A program made the position numbers and the translations under genes. From contig JBEKHI010000025.1 of NCBI GenBank assembly GCA_050012355.1, positions 1 to 35,452 of the forward strand: a DNA stretch of 35,452 nt, read 5' to 3'. Shown here piece after piece: positions 17,010 through 24,129 of the stretch (position 1 is its first letter; each line of letters opens with the position of its first letter). The DNA is from JBEKHI01 sp050012355. GTDB lineage: Bacteria > Actinomycetota > Actinomycetes > Streptosporangiales > Streptosporangiaceae. The notes under the pieces are model-generated. The model ran no database searches. It worked only from the letters and a program-made list of their open reading frames with translations, and was not told the origin of the DNA.

Positions 17010-18605
17010 GTGACGACGGACCTGATCAGCTGGCTTCGTGACCACGGCGTGGCCCGCGGCCAGCTGGTCGGCCTGGCGGTCACCCGGGCCGGGCGGGCAG
17101 GCGTCAGTGTCGAGGGCGCGAGCACCGTGACGGGCCTGGACGAGGTGGCCGCCGCGGACGCTGGATTGCGGCCCCGCTGGGCGGCGTGGCCCGACAGCGG
17201 CTACCAGGTACTGATCGCGCACGGGATCCGGCTCGCGACCTGCTGGGACGTGGCCGCCGTGCACCGGTTGCGGTACGGCGGCTGGCGGGCAGAACCGGAG
17301 TATGTGTGGGCCATCACCCACAGCCTCGACCCGGCGGGCGTCGCTGATGCGGGAACCCTGTTCAGCAACGACGGGGATGGCTACCTCGAGCCTGACGCTC
17401 GCGACGATCCGGGGGAGTGGGCGTCGCTGGCGCTCAGCGTCGCGCGGGAGCAGGAGAAGTCCCTCACCGGACGGCACGCCGCCACCGCTCGTTCCGAGTC
17501 GACCGCGGAGCTGCTGTGCGCGGAGCTCAGCGCCGACGGTCTCCCGGTCAACCGTGTCGTCGCGGAGGAACTACTCGAGTCGTTCATCGGTCCGCGCACG
17601 GCCACCATGGCGCACCGCGCCGAACGCGACGCCCGGGTGCTCGCGCACGCGGCGCCGGGCGTGACCACCGACCTGCGTAGCCCGCAACAGGTACGTGATC
17701 TGCTGCGGTCCGTGGGTGTCGACGTGCCCGACACCCGGGCCTGGCGGCTGAGGGAGATCGACCACCCGCTGGTGCGCGAACTACTCGAATGGCGCAAGGC
17801 CGAACGGATCGCCACAACCTATGGATATGCCTGGCTGGACGCGAACCTCGGCGCGGACGGCCGGCTGCGCGGTGCCTGGACCGGCTGCGACGGCGCGGCG
17901 GGCCGGATGACCGCTTCCGCCGGGTTGCACAACATGCCCGCGATCCTCCGATCGGCGGTGATCGCCGAGGACGGCCACCTGTTCGTCCGGGCTGACCTCG
18001 GCCAGATCGAGCCGCGGGTGCTGGCGGCCGTCTCCGGCGACCGGGCGTTCGCCTCGGCTACCCAGGCCGACGACATGTACCTGCCGGTCGCGGATACGTT
18101 CAAGGTCAGCCGCGACGCCGCGAAGGTCGCCGTGCTCGGTGCCATGTACGGCCAGACCACCGGTACCGGCGCGCAGGCGCTGCGCCAGCTCAAGCAGGCG
18201 TACCCGGTGGCGATGCGCTACCTGGACGACGCGGACGCCGACGCCCGCGCCGGGAAGAACCTGCGCACCTACGGCGGCCGGCTGATCCGGATGCGCTCCG
18301 GTGGCTCGCAGTCGGAGGTCGCGGCGCGCGGCCGGTACGGCCGCAACGCGATGATCCAGGGAGCGGCCGCTGAGTTCTTCAAAATCTGGGCCGTCACTGT
18401 CCGTGCTCGGCTGCCCGCCGCCCGGATCGTGCTCTGCCTGCACGACGAACTGCTAATCCAAGTCCCCGACCATAACGCCGCGGCCGCCTCGGACGCCGTA
18501 CGCGACTGCCTCCAGGAAGCGGCCGCCCGCTGGGTCCCGGCCTCCCCAGTCCGCTTCACCGCTGACATCAGCACCATCCGCACCTGGTCCGCCGCCAAGC
18601 CCTAG
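17010..18605 (+). CDS. PolA-like DNA polymerase (family A, 3'-5' exonuclease-like N-terminus)
   Basis: 531 residues from GTG 17010. The C-terminal half has the family A polymerase motifs: motif A RADLGQIEPRVLAAVSGD with Asp328, motif B RDAAKVAVLGAMYGQ (Arg368, Lys372, Tyr380, Gly381) and motif C LCLHDELLIQVP (His478, Asp479, Glu480). The N-terminal part aligns in length with the degenerate exonuclease domain of the short actinobacterial proteins named bifunctional 3'-5' exonuclease/DNA polymerase, but I see no clear DxE exonuclease motif, and there is no 5'-nuclease domain. It is an accessory polymerase distinct from the full-length repair polymerase I (about 900 residues); its role is unknown, possibly repair synthesis. 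Confidence 0.88.
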   Translation: MTTDLISWLRDHGVARGQLVGLAVTRAGRAGVSVEGASTVTGLDEVAAADAGLRPRWAAWPDSGYQVLIAHGIRLATCWDVAAVHRLRYGGWRAEPEYVWAITHSLDPAGVADAGTLFSNDGDGYLEPDARDDPGEWASLALSVAREQEKSLTGRHAATARSESTAELLCAELSADGLPVNRVVAEELLESFIGPRTATMAHRAERDARVLAHAAPGVTTDLRSPQQVRDLLRSVGVDVPDTRAWRLREIDHPLVRELLEWRKAERIATTYGYAWLDANLGADGRLRGAWTGCDGAAGRMTASAGLHNMPAILRSAVIAEDGHLFVRADLGQIEPRVLAAVSGDRAFASATQADDMYLPVADTFKVSRDAAKVAVLGAMYGQTTGTGAQALRQLKQAYPVAMRYLDDADADARAGKNLRTYGGRLIRMRSGGSQSEVAARGRYGRNAMIQGAAAEFFKIWAVTVRARLPAARIVLCLHDELLIQVPDHNAAAASDAVRDCLQEAAARWVPASPVRFTADISTIRTWSAAKP

Positions 18606-18721
18606 CTGCACCCCCCGCGCGTCGGCCCCTCGCGCCCGTCGGCCCCAACCGCGCCGCGCCCCCGCCTGCGCCCGCGACCCCCGCACGCGAAAAGCCCGCT
18701 TTGCGCCCTTTGTGTCGATGT

Positions 18722-18787
18722 CGCGACCCCAGCGATGGGCCATCGATGGCGCCGTAGCACCAGCGATGGGTCATCCATGGGGTCGCG
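18722..18787. repeat. Palindromic intergenic repeat family 1, copy B
   Basis: Left arm 18722-18749, 10-nt loop, right arm 18760-18787, both 28 nt and pairing with about four or five mismatches. The outer part CGCGACCCCA is perfect, and the core CGATGGGCCATCG matches the other copies. It lies 117 bp after the polymerase stop and 67 bp after the tenA stop on the opposite strand. Confidence 0.8.
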
Positions 18788-18824
18788 GACGGGGCGCTGG
18801 CGAGTGGCGGACGGGGCGCTAGCG
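18785..18824. repeat. Short tandem repeat, 22-bp period
   Basis: GCGGACGGGGCGCTGGCG (18785-18802) is repeated with one base change at 18807-18824. It starts inside the right arm of palindromic repeat copy B, so the duplication may have arisen with or after the insertion of that repeat. Confidence 0.6.
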
Positions 18825-18853
18825 GGGGGGTGGCGAGCGGGAGGCGGGCTGGG

Positions 18854-19510
18854 TTAGAGGGGCCAGGATTCCTTGCTGTAGCCCATGTCCCAGAACATCC
18901 ATTCGTACCGGCTGGTGGTACGGAAGTGGCGGAGTACGTCGCGCCGTTCTGGTGAAGTCAAGGAAAGCTGGTCCGTTACGGCCAGCACGTCCTTGACCAC
19001 AGCGCCGAAGTCCTCGCTTCCGTAGGCATCGATCCAGCGCTGGTAGCGCGGGTCGGCGGAGCCGCGGCCGGCTAGCTCGCTGCCGACCCGCCAGTAGATC
19101 CAGTAGCAGGGCAGCACGGCGGCGACGCCCTCGGCGAACGAGCCGCCGAGCGTGGTGGACAGCAGGTAACTGGTGTAGGCGAGGTTCGCGGGGGCCGGCG
19201 TGGCGGTCTCGATGGCGGCGGGGTCGATGCCCAGGCTGGACAGCAGTTCGCCGTGCATGTCCTGCTCGACGGCGATCGCCTCCGCCGCGTGCCCGGCGAA
19301 CATCCTGGTCGTGGCGGGGTCCGGCGCGCGGCCTGCGAGGATGGCCAGTGACTTCGCGTAGTCCTTGAGGTAGAGGGCGTCCTGCACGACGTAGAACGCG
19401 AACGCGTCGTGCGGGAGCGACCCGTCGGCCAGGCCAGTGAGGAACGGGTGGGACAAGATCGCATCGTAGATGTCGGTGATGTTGTCCCAGAGGTCGTCGG
19501 TGAGGCTCAT
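18854..19510 (-). CDS. tenA: TenA-family thiaminase II / aminopyrimidine aminohydrolase
   Basis: 218 residues from ATG 19510 (a longer frame starting at 19675 overlaps thiD and is rejected). FYVVQDALYLKDYAK contains the conserved Asp of the pocket and VLPCYWIYWRVGSEL the catalytic Cys. TenA hydrolyses aminomethylpyrimidine from degraded thiamin to HMP, which the neighbouring ThiD phosphorylates. It starts 11 bp after the thiD stop, so the two are co-transcribed under the TPP riboswitch, a pyrimidine-salvage pair. Confidence 0.93.
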   Translation of the reverse strand: MSLTDDLWDNITDIYDAILSHPFLTGLADGSLPHDAFAFYVVQDALYLKDYAKSLAILAGRAPDPATTRMFAGHAAEAIAVEQDMHGELLSSLGIDPAAIETATPAPANLAYTSYLLSTTLGGSFAEGVAAVLPCYWIYWRVGSELAGRGSADPRYQRWIDAYGSEDFGAVVKDVLAVTDQLSLTSPERRDVLRHFRTTSRYEWMFWDMGYSKESWPL

Positions 19511-19521
19511 CCAGCTCCTAT

Positions 19522-20286
19522 CTAATGGAGGACGTTGACGGGCCCGTCGCCGGCGCCGAGCTCGGCGAGGCCGTGCGCGACAGCGTCGCCGGCGATCAGC
19601 GCCGCCTGTCGCGCCGCGTCTACCAGGGGCAGTCCCGCCGCGAGCCCGGCGGCGAGCGCGGCCGAATGCGTGCATCCGGCTCCGTGCGTCGCCGCGACCC
19701 GGTAGCGGGGCACCGGAATCGGGACATGCCGGGAGCCGTCGTAGAGATGATCGACCGGGTCGGTGCCATGCCCGCCGGTGACGATCACCGCCGGCGCGCC
19801 CATCTCGGCGAGGCGTTCGGCGAGCGCCGCGCGGTCCTCGGTGTCCAGGCCGGTCAGCGCCTGTGCCTCGCCGAGGTTAGGTGTCACCACCGTGGCCAGC
19901 GGGAACAGCCGCTCGATCAGGGTCTTGACCGCGTCCTCGCGCAGCAGCCGCGCGCCGCTGCTGGCGACCATGACGGGATCGATGACCAGCGGCAGCCGTC
20001 TAGGGGCGAGGGTCTCGGCGACGACCTCGATCAGCGGTGCGGAGAACAGCATGCCGGTCTTCGCGGCGTCCGCGCCGATGTCGTCCAGGACCGTGTCGAT
20101 CTGCAGTTTCACGAACTCGGGTGGTAGCTCGTGTATCCCGGTGACCGCCATCGTGTTCTGCGCGGTCAGCGCGACGATCGCCGACATGCCGTGCGCGCCG
20201 CAGCGGGCGAACGCCTTCAGGTCGGCCTGGATACCAGCGGCGCCGCCAGAGTCGGACGTCGCGATGGTCAGGGCCCGGGGAATCAT
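19522..20286 (-). CDS. thiD: Hydroxymethylpyrimidine/phosphomethylpyrimidine kinase
   Basis: 254 residues, a normal length for ThiD. ATSDSGGAAGIQADLKAF is the family's N-terminal glycine-rich signature, DPVMVASSGARLL and VVTPNLGEAQAL are internal family motifs, and HGAGCTHSAALAAG is the anion-hole segment of ribokinase-like kinases. It makes HMP-pyrophosphate from HMP in two ATP-dependent steps for thiamin synthesis. The ATG is 6 nt after AAGGGAG, which belongs to the 3' strand of the TPP riboswitch. tenA follows. Confidence 0.95.
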   Translation of the reverse strand: MIPRALTIATSDSGGAAGIQADLKAFARCGAHGMSAIVALTAQNTMAVTGIHELPPEFVKLQIDTVLDDIGADAAKTGMLFSAPLIEVVAETLAPRRLPLVIDPVMVASSGARLLREDAVKTLIERLFPLATVVTPNLGEAQALTGLDTEDRAALAERLAEMGAPAVIVTGGHGTDPVDHLYDGSRHVPIPVPRYRVAATHGAGCTHSAALAAGLAAGLPLVDAARQAALIAGDAVAHGLAELGAGDGPVNVLH

Positions 20287-20290
20287 AGGG

Positions 20291-20380
20291 TGCTCCCTTC
20301 GCCGGCATTACCCGGATCAGGTTCGTACGGTCGGAGGCCGCTGCCTCCCTCTCAGCCTCTGCGTCCGAGGCTCCCGTGCT
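20291..20380 (-). promoter_or_regulatory. TPP (THI-box) riboswitch controlling thiD-tenA
   Basis: On the minus strand the element carries the hallmark CTGAGAGGG (pyrimidine-sensing arm) and GAACCTGATCCGGGTAATGC (pyrophosphate-sensing arm), followed by CGGCGAAGGGAG. The final AAGGGAG (20299-20293) is both the 3' strand of the closing stem and the ribosome site of thiD, so TPP binding should hide the site and block translation. This is seen in sequence; the mechanism follows from the riboswitch family. Confidence 0.95.
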
Positions 20381-20382
20381 CC

Positions 20383-20412
20383 CTATTAGATTAACCTAGC
20401 GCGCGAAGTCAG
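20383..20412 (-). promoter_or_regulatory. Candidate promoter of the thiD-tenA operon inside the S53 gene end
   Basis: CTGACT (20412-20407), an 18-nt spacer and TAATAG (20388-20383) on the minus strand resemble a -35/-10 pair. It would place the transcript start at the first bases of the TPP riboswitch. The -35 lies in the last codons of the S53 protease gene, which ends only about 15 bp before the riboswitch. Read-through from the protease gene is the alternative. Confidence 0.4.
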
Positions 20413-22414
20413 CCGCCAGCCTGGACAGGTTGGGGGTGCCCAGGCCGGTGGCCGGGTTGTAATCCGCACCCGGGTTGCCGGTGTAGTAGAGGTTGTCGTT
20501 GTTGGCGCCCGCCGCGCCGATCGGCGTGAACGGGTCGCTACCTGATGCCGCGTACGAGTAGATCTCGGGGTTCCAGAAGCCCACCCGGTGGCCGACATAG
20601 GCGTCGATGACGGCGGTCGCGCCGTTCAGTTGCGGTGCGACGAAGCTGGTACCGCCCCAGCCGCCGTCCAGCTCGGGGTAGCCACCCTCGGGGAACGACG
20701 GCGACCACTCGAGATAGCCGGTGTACGGGTCGGCATCGGTGGATACGTCGGGCACCGCGCGACCGGTCGCGTAACCGGTGGTCAGCGAAGGCGTCGCGTT
20801 GAACGACCACGCGGTCGGCTCCGCTTGGAACCCGGAGACGACGGTCTGGTAATCGGTCGGTGTCAGGTACTCCAGCGCGTTGTAGTAATCGGTGCCGGAC
20901 ACGCCTCGCTGGTAGGAGGGGGTGTTCTCGATCGTGCTGAAGCCGCCGCCGGTCCCGTTGACCATCGATTCGGCTTCGGTGGCGAGCGGCGTATCGGTGA
21001 GCGTTGCCAGCGGCTGCCACAGGTAGTCCCAGCCCCACGCGCGTTGCTGCGAGACGTTGACGGTCACGCTGGTGGAGCCGCTGGTGAACGTCTCATTCCA
21101 GGGCAACGTGGTGCCGCCGGCCGCGGTGATGTAGGGGCTGTCCGCGGACGCGCCGACCGAGAGATTGGTGGTGCCGAGGTCAACGTGCGCGGTGTACGCG
21201 CCCCAGTCGCCCGCCGCGATGAAACCGGACTGGCCCTGGGCCGCCATCTCGAGGAACGCCTCGTCGAACGCCGCCTCGTAACCCGGTGACTCCTCACCGG
21301 ACGCGATCGACGCCTCGAGGTAGGTCTCGGACTCTAGCCAGCTCGCCGATACGGTACTGGCGATGTTCTGACTGGCGGCCTGGAAGAAGGCGTCGGCGAA
21401 GCCGTAGTCCGTGTTCGGCGCCTGGTAGACGATGATGTTCGCGCCGGGGGCGAGGCCACCGGACTGCTCGACGTCCAGGTCAGTCTCGGAGCTTCCGGCG
21501 GCAAAGCTCGGGGCGCCCGGCCCGCCGTCCACGTTGTACACGCTGACGGTGCGGCCGGTGTCCGGTATGTCAGCGATGTTGTCCCAGTAGTACTCGGGCG
21601 CGCCGACATCGAGCCCCGCCAGCGTGACGATGGCGATGGTCTGCCCGGAGCCGAGGGTCTTCCGGTACAGGCTGCTCAGGCCGTACTCGCTGGCGAAGTC
21701 CTCCGGGAGGTGGCACCCGTCGTTCAGGCCGGTGATCTGCACGCACGAGTTGGTGCTGCTGGAGTCCGGCTTGATCACGCTGGTGTCGGTGTGCATCGCC
21801 TGGCTGCCGAACGGGCCGTAGTCGGTCAGGCCGAGGATGGCGGTGACGAAGCTGGCGAGGTGGTAGGGGAGTAGCGGGGTCTGCGCGGTGCCGTGCACGG
21901 TCTGGGCGGGGATGCCGAACGAGCCGTTCTTGCCCTTGACCTCGGGCACCTTGTATTGCTGCTGGCTGACCGACAGCGCGCTGTCGAATTCGCCCGCGGT
22001 ACCGGTGGCGACGACGTCCACGTGGTCGGCGTAGACCTGGGTGCTAATGCCGAACCCGGACAGGTAGCCGGTCAGCGCGTTGATGCTGGCTTCGCTTTGC
22101 CCGTACTCGGCGGCGAACTGGCTAACGCTCAGGTAGTTCTTTATCCCGTGGGTGACCGCTGATTCGAGCTGACCCTGATCGTTCTCCTTTAGCACGAATG
22201 CGACGGTCTCCGGCGTGTCCGATGGCGTGGTACCGAAGACGCTCGCGTCCGGCAGGGTGGAGGCGCTGATTCCCTGCGGAACACCGGTCGGAGTGTCCGG
22301 ACCGGGGCTGGCGCTCGCGGCGGTCGCGGCGCTCGCGGTGACGAACGGGACCGCACCCGCCAGTGCGATGGCGGCGATACCAGCACACAAGCGGACACGT
22401 TTCAGTCGAAGCAT
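20396..22414 (-). CDS. Secreted S53 (sedolisin/kumamolisin-type) serine-carboxyl peptidase
   Basis: 672 residues. A signal peptide (hydrophobic residues about 10-27) precedes a pro-kumamolisin activation domain (about 55-200) and the S53 catalytic domain (about 235-672). The catalytic residues are Glu310 and Asp314 in SSETDLDVEQS, Asp403 in AAGDWGAY and Ser590 in GGTSFVAPQ; the C-terminal DYNPATGLGTPN is the calcium-binding segment. Such enzymes are secreted as proenzymes, self-activate at low pH and digest protein in acid surroundings. The start is supported by GGGAGGGG about 10 nt upstream. The thi riboswitch follows about 15 bp after the stop. Confidence 0.93.
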   Translation of the reverse strand: MLRLKRVRLCAGIAAIALAGAVPFVTASAATAASASPGPDTPTGVPQGISASTLPDASVFGTTPSDTPETVAFVLKENDQGQLESAVTHGIKNYLSVSQFAAEYGQSEASINALTGYLSGFGISTQVYADHVDVVATGTAGEFDSALSVSQQQYKVPEVKGKNGSFGIPAQTVHGTAQTPLLPYHLASFVTAILGLTDYGPFGSQAMHTDTSVIKPDSSSTNSCVQITGLNDGCHLPEDFASEYGLSSLYRKTLGSGQTIAIVTLAGLDVGAPEYYWDNIADIPDTGRTVSVYNVDGGPGAPSFAAGSSETDLDVEQSGGLAPGANIIVYQAPNTDYGFADAFFQAASQNIASTVSASWLESETYLEASIASGEESPGYEAAFDEAFLEMAAQGQSGFIAAGDWGAYTAHVDLGTTNLSVGASADSPYITAAGGTTLPWNETFTSGSTSVTVNVSQQRAWGWDYLWQPLATLTDTPLATEAESMVNGTGGGFSTIENTPSYQRGVSGTDYYNALEYLTPTDYQTVVSGFQAEPTAWSFNATPSLTTGYATGRAVPDVSTDADPYTGYLEWSPSFPEGGYPELDGGWGGTSFVAPQLNGATAVIDAYVGHRVGFWNPEIYSYAASGSDPFTPIGAAGANNDNLYYTGNPGADYNPATGLGTPNLSRLAADFAR

Positions 22415-22451
22415 CTGTCGACCCCTCCCACTTTTCGTGAAACAGTTCGGC

Positions 22452-22482
22452 AGATTTTCCCACGAGGCCGGAGATTTTCCCA
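22452..22482. promoter_or_regulatory. Direct repeat AGATTTTCCCA upstream of the S53 gene
   Basis: AGATTTTCCCA occurs at 22452-22462 and 22472-22482, exactly 20 bp apart, 38-68 bp before the protease start. On the coding strand each reads TGGGAAAATCT. The two-turn spacing suggests a tandem binding site for a regulator near the promoter. No regulator gene is adjacent. Confidence 0.5.
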
Positions 22483-22562
22483 GGGGTGCGGATCTGTTTC
22501 GTTTGAATCTCTAACCGCTTCAGCCCCGTGGGTCCGGGCCGTTGACGGCGGCGGCGTGGCCT

Positions 22563-22622
22563 TTGCTGGTGAGTGCGGCACCAACCGGCTAAGAGCGTGG
22601 TTGGTGCAGCACTCACCAGCAA
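22563..22622 (-). repeat. Palindromic repeat family 2, copy 2 (upstream of S53 gene)
   Basis: Left arm 22563-22586 and right arm 22599-22622 pair at 23 of 24 positions around a 12-nt loop; landmarks are TTGCTGGTGAGTGC and GCACTCACCAGCAA. Read on the minus strand it aligns end to end with the palindrome at 13071-13132. It lies in the region between the divergent S53 and LLM genes, 149 bp before the S53 start, so it cannot be the terminator of either. Confidence 0.75.
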
Positions 22623-22700
22623 CGACCGCAACTCCGAGCGCGGAATAAACCCGGACGGATGCCGATTATTTCGGTCGAGAGGCTAGGGAGGTATCCAGCC

Positions 22701-23993
22701 ATGCCGGTTGAGTTCCTAGGGATGGGCGCGACACACGACGGCTCAGAGACCACGGCCCGCAGCGGCGGCAGCTTCGACAAGGAGTACACGCTGCGCCTGG
22801 CGCGGGCCCACGAGGAGAACGGCTGGGACCGGATCCTATTCGCCTACGGTTCCGGCGCGCCCGACCCGCACGCGGCGGCGGCCTACGTGGCCGCGCGTAC
22901 CGACTCGCTGCGCCTGCTGCTCGCGCACCGGCCGAACCTGTCTTATCCGACGTACGCGGCGAAGACGTTCGCCACCATCGACCAGATCAGCGATGGCCGG
23001 GTCACCGTGCACTTCATCACCGGCGGCACCGACCATGAGCAGCAGCGCGAGGGTGACTTCCTGACCAAGGACGATCGCTACACCAGAACGGCCGAGTACA
23101 TGTCCATCGTCAAGCGCGCCTGGACGTCGCACGAGCCGTTCGACCACGAGGGGCAGCATTACAAGTTCTACGACTTCGTCAGCGACGTGTTCCCGGTGCA
23201 GCGACCGAGGCCGCGGCTTTCTTTCGGCGGTTCGTCGGCGGCGGCCTACCGCGCGGGCGGTACCGAGGCGGACATCTACTGCCTGTGGGGTGAGCCGCTA
23301 GAGAACACCGCCGAGCAGATCGAATCGGTGAAGGCCAGTTCGCTAGCCGCGGGCCGGGACGAGCCGCCGGTGATCCAGGTCGCGTTCCGCCCGATCATCG
23401 CGCCGACGGAGGCGCAGGCGTGGGAGAAGGCGCACGACACCGTCGGACGCATCGAGGCTCGGGTGGCGGCCAACGACGGGGTACTCACCCGTCGGCGGCC
23501 GGTAAAGAACCCGGAGAACACCGGGTCACAGCGGCTGATCGAGATCGCGTCGCGTGGCGATCGCTACGACCGGGCACTGTGGACCCGCACCGCCGCGGCT
23601 ACCGGGGGCGGCGGCAACTCCAACGCGCTCGTCGGTACGCCGGAAACGGTGGCGCAGGCCATCCTCGACTACTACGACCTCGGCGTGCGGATCATCTCGA
23701 TGCGCGGATACGACCTGCTGACCGACGCGATCGAGGTCGGTCAGCAGGTGATCCCGATCGTCCGCGACGAGGTGGCGAAGCGGGACAAGGCAGCCGCGGC
23801 GTTAGATCGCGGAGCCGAGGTCATCAACACCATGGATGGCCCACCGCTGGCGCTATACCCCCGGCGATGGGCCATCCATGGGGGCGTGGCGGGCGTGGCG
23901 CGGGGGCTGGGGCTGGCGTGGCGAGTGTACCGACGCGCGCCTGGTGTCGCATCCGCGCTCGCCAGCAACACGCGAATGGTCACAATCCGATAA
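22701..23993 (+). CDS. SsuD-like LLM flavin-dependent monooxygenase with a repeat-derived C-terminus
   Basis: 430 residues from ATG 22701, chosen for AGGGAGG 8 nt upstream; an ATG at 22659 is in frame but lacks this. Bacterial luciferase-like fold: FDKEYTLRLARAHEENGWD near the start, TFATIDQISDGRVTVHFITG in the middle and REGDFLTKDDRYTRTAEYM typical of alkanesulfonate monooxygenases (SsuD), which use FMNH2 to release sulfite from sulfonates. No ssuE or ssu transporter genes are near, so the substrate is open. The last 50 or so residues (from TMDGPPLALYPRRW) are encoded by palindromic repeat copy C and sequence after it; the family's natural end would lie near AEVIN. Confidence 0.85.
   Translation: MPVEFLGMGATHDGSETTARSGGSFDKEYTLRLARAHEENGWDRILFAYGSGAPDPHAAAAYVAARTDSLRLLLAHRPNLSYPTYAAKTFATIDQISDGRVTVHFITGGTDHEQQREGDFLTKDDRYTRTAEYMSIVKRAWTSHEPFDHEGQHYKFYDFVSDVFPVQRPRPRLSFGGSSAAAYRAGGTEADIYCLWGEPLENTAEQIESVKASSLAAGRDEPPVIQVAFRPIIAPTEAQAWEKAHDTVGRIEARVAANDGVLTRRRPVKNPENTGSQRLIEIASRGDRYDRALWTRTAAATGGGGNSNALVGTPETVAQAILDYYDLGVRIISMRGYDLLTDAIEVGQQVIPIVRDEVAKRDKAAAALDRGAEVINTMDGPPLALYPRRWAIHGGVAGVARGLGLAWRVYRRAPGVASALASNTRMVTIR
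23828..23883. repeat. Palindromic intergenic repeat family 1, copy C (inside an ORF end)
   Basis: Left arm 23828-23850, 10-nt loop CGCTATACCC, right arm 23861-23883; 23-nt arms with about three mismatches, cores ATGGATGGCCCA and TGGGCCATCCAT. It matches the other three copies in arm sequence and overall size. Here it lies within the 3' end of the LLM oxidoreductase reading frame and supplies in-frame codons and no stop. Confidence 0.8.
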
Positions 23994-24129
23994 AGGATTC
24001 CTCACAGGAACCACGCTATTTCCCCCAAGTGACAACATGCGCACTAGGTGCATTCCATCTATTAGCGGGAGCTTGTGGGGAGCGATCGGATGGGTACCTC
24101 GAGTTCGGCGGAACGGCGGTAGAGATGCC
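23991..24129 (+). promoter_or_regulatory. Conserved leader of CBM2 paralogue 2
   Basis: This 139-bp stretch aligns almost without gaps with 28555-28691 upstream of CBM2 paralogue 3. Shared blocks in order are AAGGAT.CCTCACA, TGACAAC, the identical 16-mer TAGGTGCATTCCATCT (24045-24060), TAGCGGGAGCT, GGGGAGC and GG.GGTAG.GA just before the ATG. The hairpin GCTT-GTGGG-GAGC has an equivalent GCTC-TTGGG-GAGC in the other copy. It could be a promoter plus an untranslated regulatory element; the match to any known riboswitch class is not convincing. Confidence 0.6.

Larger units (their letters stand above)
18606..18853. other. GC-rich intergenic region between convergent genes
   Basis: No gene is seen. 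The region is a run of very GC-rich, low-complexity sequence containing palindromic repeat copy B and a tandem duplication of GCGGACGGGGCGCT at 18785-18824 with a 22-bp period. As the only sequence between the convergent polymerase and tenA genes, it must contain their terminators; copy B is the most obvious hairpin. Confidence 0.6.
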
